From an uncultured Bacteroidales bacterium (lineage in GTDB: Bacteria > Bacteroidota > Bacteroidia > Bacteroidales > Muribaculaceae): 16,420 nucleotides of DNA. Below, in pieces: positions 13,604-16,420 of this stretch. Positions within the stretch are counted from its first letter, which is position 1. Each line of letters begins with the position of its first letter. The notes beneath the pieces are model-generated. The model worked only from the letters and a program-made list of their open reading frames with translations, was not told the DNA's origin and did not search any database. Made by a program: the position numbers and the translations under genes. The stretch lies in assembly GCA_900552315.1 (NCBI GenBank), contig URZM01000032.1, forward strand, positions 1 through 16,420, given 5' to 3'.

Positions 13604-14845
13604 ATGACGGAAATGACCGACATATCAGGATTCACCGACGACCGCGACAGCCTCCAGGGAGGATACATGGAGGTGCGCAATAGCGGCAACAGCGTGCTGG
13701 GGCGCATGATGCGCCACGGGCGCTGGTGGGCGGTCAAGAGCGTGGGGGACGGCATGGACCCGGAGCTGGGGCGGCTCATGCTCCAGAAAGAGTTTGACCT
13801 GCTCTTGCGAATCGGGCATCCGAATGTGGCGCGCGCCGTGGAGTTCGCGGAGCTGCCGGGCCTGGGGTGGTCCATAGTCATGGAGTGGGTGGACGGAGAG
13901 CCGCTCGACCAGTACCTGGAGAGCCACAGGCCGGGCAGGAGCGTGCGCGGACAGCTGGGGCGCAGGCTTATGGAGGCTGTGGCGCACCTGCATGCCCGGG
14001 GCGTGACGCATCGCGACCTGAAGCCCTCGAACATCCTGGTGGACGACGGGGGCAATCCGTGTATCATAGACCTGGGGCTGGGAGACGACGCGGGGAGCGT
14101 GGCGCTGAAGAGCGTGACGGGGACTGCGGGGTTCACGGCCCCGGAGGTGACGGCGGGGAGCGGTCCGGTGGACTGGAAGCGTGCGGATGTGTATGCCTTG
14201 GGGCTTATGCTGAGGCAAGCAGGGGGCGGAGCGGCCATGCGGCTGCTGGCCCGACGATGCCTGCGGCGCGACCCGAGGCGAAGGCCTGCTGACGGAGGGG
14301 CGGCGCTCAGGCTGCTGCGACGTATAAGGGCTTGGCTATGGCTCCTGACCGCCGTGGCTTGCGTGGCTGTGGCAGGAGCGGCGGCGTGGGCCATCTATCA
14401 TGATGGCGAAGATGCGCCGCAGCGTCCGGAGCCTGCGTCTGCCCCGGAGGTCCGGGATGCGGTTCCGGTCAGCGGTAGCGCTGCGCAGGGAAATCCGGCT
14501 GCGGCACAAGAGGCAGAGGCGTACACCATGCAGCGGCCTATGCCGGCGCCTGCCGGGGAGCCGCGAGGCGTGGAGCAGGGAAACCCTGTGCATAAGGAAG
14601 AGCCGCGAGAGGGGACGGTGGATTTCAATGTGGCCTTGTGGAGGGCGATGGACATACGCGACAGCCTGCGTCACGCGGCAGGGCGCGGAGAGCCGTATGA
14701 CACGGCCGCGCTCGACCACATAATGGAGAGCTGGGTGCAAAAGGGGCTGCGAAGCGGGTGGAGCCGGGAAGAGGCAGACTATTTCAGGAGGCAGGTGTCG
14801 TCCCGGTCGTTCCATGAGGGGGGCTATGTGAAGCTCATGCAGTGA
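13604..14845 (+). CDS. membrane-anchored Ser/Thr protein kinase
   Basis: This 413-residue protein has an N-terminal kinase domain, one transmembrane helix and an outside tail. Kinase motifs present are the ATP-binding lysine Lys45 (WWAVKS), Glu63 (helix C), the catalytic loop HRDLKPSN (136-143) with Asp138 and Asn143, the metal-binding DLG (156-158, in place of DFG), APE (179-181) and DVYALG (195-200) with Asp195. The Gly-rich loop is poor (around SGNSVLGRM, 27-35). The domain is short at the C-terminal lobe, and a basic stretch (RRCLRRDPRRRPADGG) precedes the membrane helix at ~243-265. The tail (266-413) is Pro/Ala-rich then helical, with no recognised sensor domain. The kinase is probably active; substrates are unknown. 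It lies 24 bp after prmC and is convergent with the next gene. Confidence 0.88.
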   Translation: MTEMTDISGFTDDRDSLQGGYMEVRNSGNSVLGRMMRHGRWWAVKSVGDGMDPELGRLMLQKEFDLLLRIGHPNVARAVEFAELPGLGWSIVMEWVDGEPLDQYLESHRPGRSVRGQLGRRLMEAVAHLHARGVTHRDLKPSNILVDDGGNPCIIDLGLGDDAGSVALKSVTGTAGFTAPEVTAGSGPVDWKRADVYALGLMLRQAGGGAAMRLLARRCLRRDPRRRPADGGAALRLLRRIRAWLWLLTAVACVAVAGAAAWAIYHDGEDAPQRPEPASAPEVRDAVPVSGSAAQGNPAAAQEAEAYTMQRPMPAPAGEPRGVEQGNPVHKEEPREGTVDFNVALWRAMDIRDSLRHAAGRGEPYDTAALDHIMESWVQKGLRSGWSREEADYFRRQVSSRSFHEGGYVKLMQ

Positions 14846-14849
14846 GCGC

Positions 14850-15428
14850 TCAGTCCTTGTCGGTGGCCACCCGCAGCTCCACGTTCACACCGTGAAGCTG
14901 TCCGGCCAGGTATCCGGTCATGGTCTTCTCTCCCCTGACAATGCGAGAGATGAACATAGGCTCTCCGGGCGCCAGGAGGGCTATCTCAATCATGTCGTCG
15001 GAGAGCAGCTTGGTGTTTTTCGCCTCCAGAATCACGAAGCGGCTCTGCCCCAGGTGCCTGACGAGAATCTCGCGGTTAGGCAGCCAGTTAATCTTCAGCT
15101 CGCAGCCCACCGTCATGTCGCTTATGGAGATGGCGTTTATAGGCTTGAACTCCGACTCCTCGCTTATGCTGGCCCGCAGGGAGCGGGTATAGTCGGCCCA
15201 GTCGTCGCATCCGACGTAACGGGCCAGAATGGAGAGAGTCGTGTTGCGGTGTACCAGTTTTGCATTCACCCGCCCGAAACAGCGTTTCAGCGTAGAGACA
15301 CTGAGGCGCTCCCCGGTCATGCCCCAGATAGCGTCGCTGAGTGCCGCGAAATCCTCGGTGGTGTCAAGGGCGTGTGCGAAGCGTTTCTCAATTTGTCTGC
15401 ATAATTGTTTGATATAAAACTCTTCCAT
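14850..15428 (-). CDS. conserved hypothetical protein, possible DNA-binding N-terminus
   Basis: This 192-residue protein is of unknown function. Residues ~25-85 resemble an N-terminal module seen in many Bacteroidetes proteins, with LSVSTLKRCFGRV (42-54) followed by TTLSILARYVGCDDWADY (63-80). That pattern suggests a small helical, possibly helix-turn-helix, DNA-binding or protein-binding domain. The second half (~95-192) is predicted beta-rich (MTVGCELKINWLPNREILVRHLG) and unrecognised. It has no signal peptide or membrane segment. The stop codon lies 4 bp from that of the convergent kinase gene with no terminator between them, so their transcripts should overlap. I assign no function; the domain reading is inference. 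Confidence 0.75.
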   Translation of the reverse strand: MEEFYIKQLCRQIEKRFAHALDTTEDFAALSDAIWGMTGERLSVSTLKRCFGRVNAKLVHRNTTLSILARYVGCDDWADYTRSLRASISEESEFKPINAISISDMTVGCELKINWLPNREILVRHLGQSRFVILEAKNTKLLSDDMIEIALLAPGEPMFISRIVRGEKTMTGYLAGQLHGVNVELRVATDKD

Positions 15429-15438
15429 AATGCAACAG

Positions 15439-15446
15439 CAAAATTA
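15439..15446 (-). promoter_or_regulatory. -7 promoter box for the 192-residue hypothetical gene
   Basis: The minus strand reads TAATTTTG, a perfect TAnnTTTG match, 10 nt from the ATG at 15428. The transcript would start about 5 nt before the ATG. Confidence 0.5.
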
Positions 15447-15596
15447 CGCAAAAAGCGAGACATGGGAAACCGCTTGCGCGAAATGAACAGAATTGAACAG
15501 AAACAACCTCGGCCGGAGCGTCATATTCTTGGGGACCTTACAATTTATGGGACTGCGGGCACGTTCCTAAGATATGCGTACAGAGCGAAACAGACA

Positions 15597-15605
15597 TAAG
15601 GCCGG
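15597..15605. other. composition break: probable chimeric assembly junction (or recent insertion boundary)
   Basis: Left of here, the DNA has Bacteroidales promoters and genes. Right of here, a coding frame rich in CCC, GCC, CTG and ATC begins without its N-terminal part. The in-frame stop TAA at 15597-15599 bounds the intact frame on the left. No insertion sequence ends, integrase or repeats are visible at the boundary. The right-hand segment is only ~820 bp long and runs to the window end, which fits a misassembled contig end. Confidence 0.65.
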
Positions 15606-16343
15606 AACACCGGCTCCCTGGTGGCTTTCGAGACCGGCGAGGCAGTGACCTACGGCCTGTTCAACGCCCAGGAGCGGGGCGTGCTGTTCATCGGCGCCGG
15701 CACCCCGGTGTACGCCGGCCGGGTGCCCAACCTGCTGATCAAGTATGTGGCCTCGGTCCAGGGCAACGGTGCCCTGGCGGTGCCGGTGGTGTGTTATGGC
15801 AACCGCCACTATGACGATGCCCTGATGGAGCTGCGCAACACCCTCCGGGACGGGGGGTTCCATCCCGTGGCCGGGGCGGCCTTCTCCTGCCAGCACGCCT
15901 TCTCCCCGAGCCAGAACGCCGGCCGGCCGGACATCAGCGACCTGACCATCGCCGCAGGCTTCGCCTACGACGTGTTCCAGAAGGTAGAGGGCATCGCCGA
16001 CCCCGCCGCCACCGTCCCCGTGGCCGTGCCCGGCAACGACCCCGTGGGCCCCTACTACACCCCCCGGGACCGCCACGGCAACCCCATCAACATCCTCCCG
16101 GTCAAGCCCAAGACCAGCGACGCCTGCACCCAGTGCGGCCTGTGCGCCCAGCAATGTCCCCTGGGGGCCATCGATGCGGAGGATGCCCACCAGGTCCCCG
16201 GCAAGTGCATGAAGTGCAACCGCTGCGTGAAGCACTGCCCCGTGGGCGCCAAGTACTTTGACGACCCCAACTACCTCTACCACAAGAGCGAGCTGGAGGA
16301 CCTGTACTCCTGGCCCCGGAAAACGCCGGAGCTGTTCCTGTGA
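15600..16343 (+). pseudogene. N-terminally truncated EFR1-type flavodoxin/ferredoxin protein (two 4Fe-4S clusters)
   Basis: This is the C-terminal part (~240 residues) of a cytosolic electron-transfer protein that joins a flavodoxin-like domain to a two-cluster ferredoxin domain. The usable frame starts just after a stop at 15597-15599; a GTG at 15621 could start MAFETGEAV, but the family's N-terminal flavin-binding strand and phosphate loop (roughly 40-60 residues) are absent. Counting from that GTG, GTPVYAGRVPNLL (27-39) and VPVVCYGNRHYDDAL (54-68) are typical flavodoxin-like parts. CTQCGLCAQQCP (169-180) and CMKCNRCVKHCP (196-207) are the two CxxCxxCxxxC cluster motifs. The tail ends PELFL, as in Clostridia members. 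Codon use differs strongly from all other genes here, so this is probably foreign sequence cut by a junction rather than a true decayed gene. Confidence 0.75.
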
Positions 16344-16361
16344 CCCCACCCCCAACGGTGC

Positions 16362-16404
16362 AAAACGAAACGGAGAGAGCCCATGGCTCTCTCCGTTTCG
16401 TTTT
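16362..16404. terminator. perfect long hairpin terminator after the EFR1-like gene
   Basis: The arms 16362-16381 and 16385-16404 are perfectly complementary over 20 bp, with a 3-nt loop (CAT). The stem core reads CGGAGAGAGC with its complement, and flanking AAAA and TTTT end it on both sides. It lies 19 bp after the TGA of the truncated ferredoxin gene. It can work in either direction. Confidence 0.93.
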
Positions 16405-16420
16405 CCTGGGTAGGGGTTAC

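Noticed and set aside
15462..15599. Short plus-strand frame (MGNRLREMNRIEQ...) divergent from the 192-residue gene
   Set aside because: 45 codons with no family resemblance and no promoter; it ends at the suspected junction, so it may be chance.

Overview
Most of this window (about 1-15600) looks like chromosome from a gut-type member of the Bacteroidales, plausibly Muribaculaceae or a close relative. The signs are promoters of the Bacteroidetes form TAnnTTTG, very weak Shine-Dalgarno signals, a 73-residue DUF2795 protein of Bacteroidales type, choice-of-anchor/fibronectin-like secreted proteins with a sorting-type C-terminus, and GC-rich codon use with heavy ATA (Ile) and GAG/AGC. The family-level placement is inference.

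Layout. (1) 1-1940 is the right end of an integrated element: an AT-rich tyrosine recombinase gene (357-1721, minus) with a terminator behind it and, in front of it, a cluster of evenly spaced direct repeats and an imperfect inverted repeat that look like recombinase-binding or attachment sites. The element would extend off the left edge. (2) 1943-6424 is housekeeping: a DUF2795 protein and a PduO-type cobalamin adenosyltransferase on the minus strand, then divergent dnaX (3014-4822) and hemW (5276-6424) on the plus strand. The 453-bp gap between dnaX and hemW holds palindromic repeats and a candidate minus-strand small transcript with its own promoter, terminator and a possible 14-residue peptide. 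(3) 6770-11275 is one 1501-residue secreted multidomain protein with a long structured leader. It is flanked on both sides by arrays of the same 9-bp purine-rich repeat. (4) 11403-12581 is an hpt-adk purine operon on the minus strand. (5) 12722-14845 is prmC followed by a membrane-anchored Ser/Thr protein kinase on the plus strand, convergent with a 192-residue protein of unknown function (14850-15428, minus).

From about 15600 to the end, the sequence changes character sharply: CCC/GCC/CTG/ATC-rich codons and a flavodoxin/ferredoxin (EFR1-like) protein of Clostridia type with its N-terminus missing, followed by a perfect long terminator. The simplest reading is a chimeric assembly join near 15597-15605; recent transfer is the alternative.

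No tRNA, rRNA or CRISPR array was seen. No complete new multi-gene system was evident. The most interesting unexplained items are the small transcript at 5086-5168, the 9-bp arrays flanking the giant gene, the attachment-like array at 1754-1912, and the composition break at 15600.
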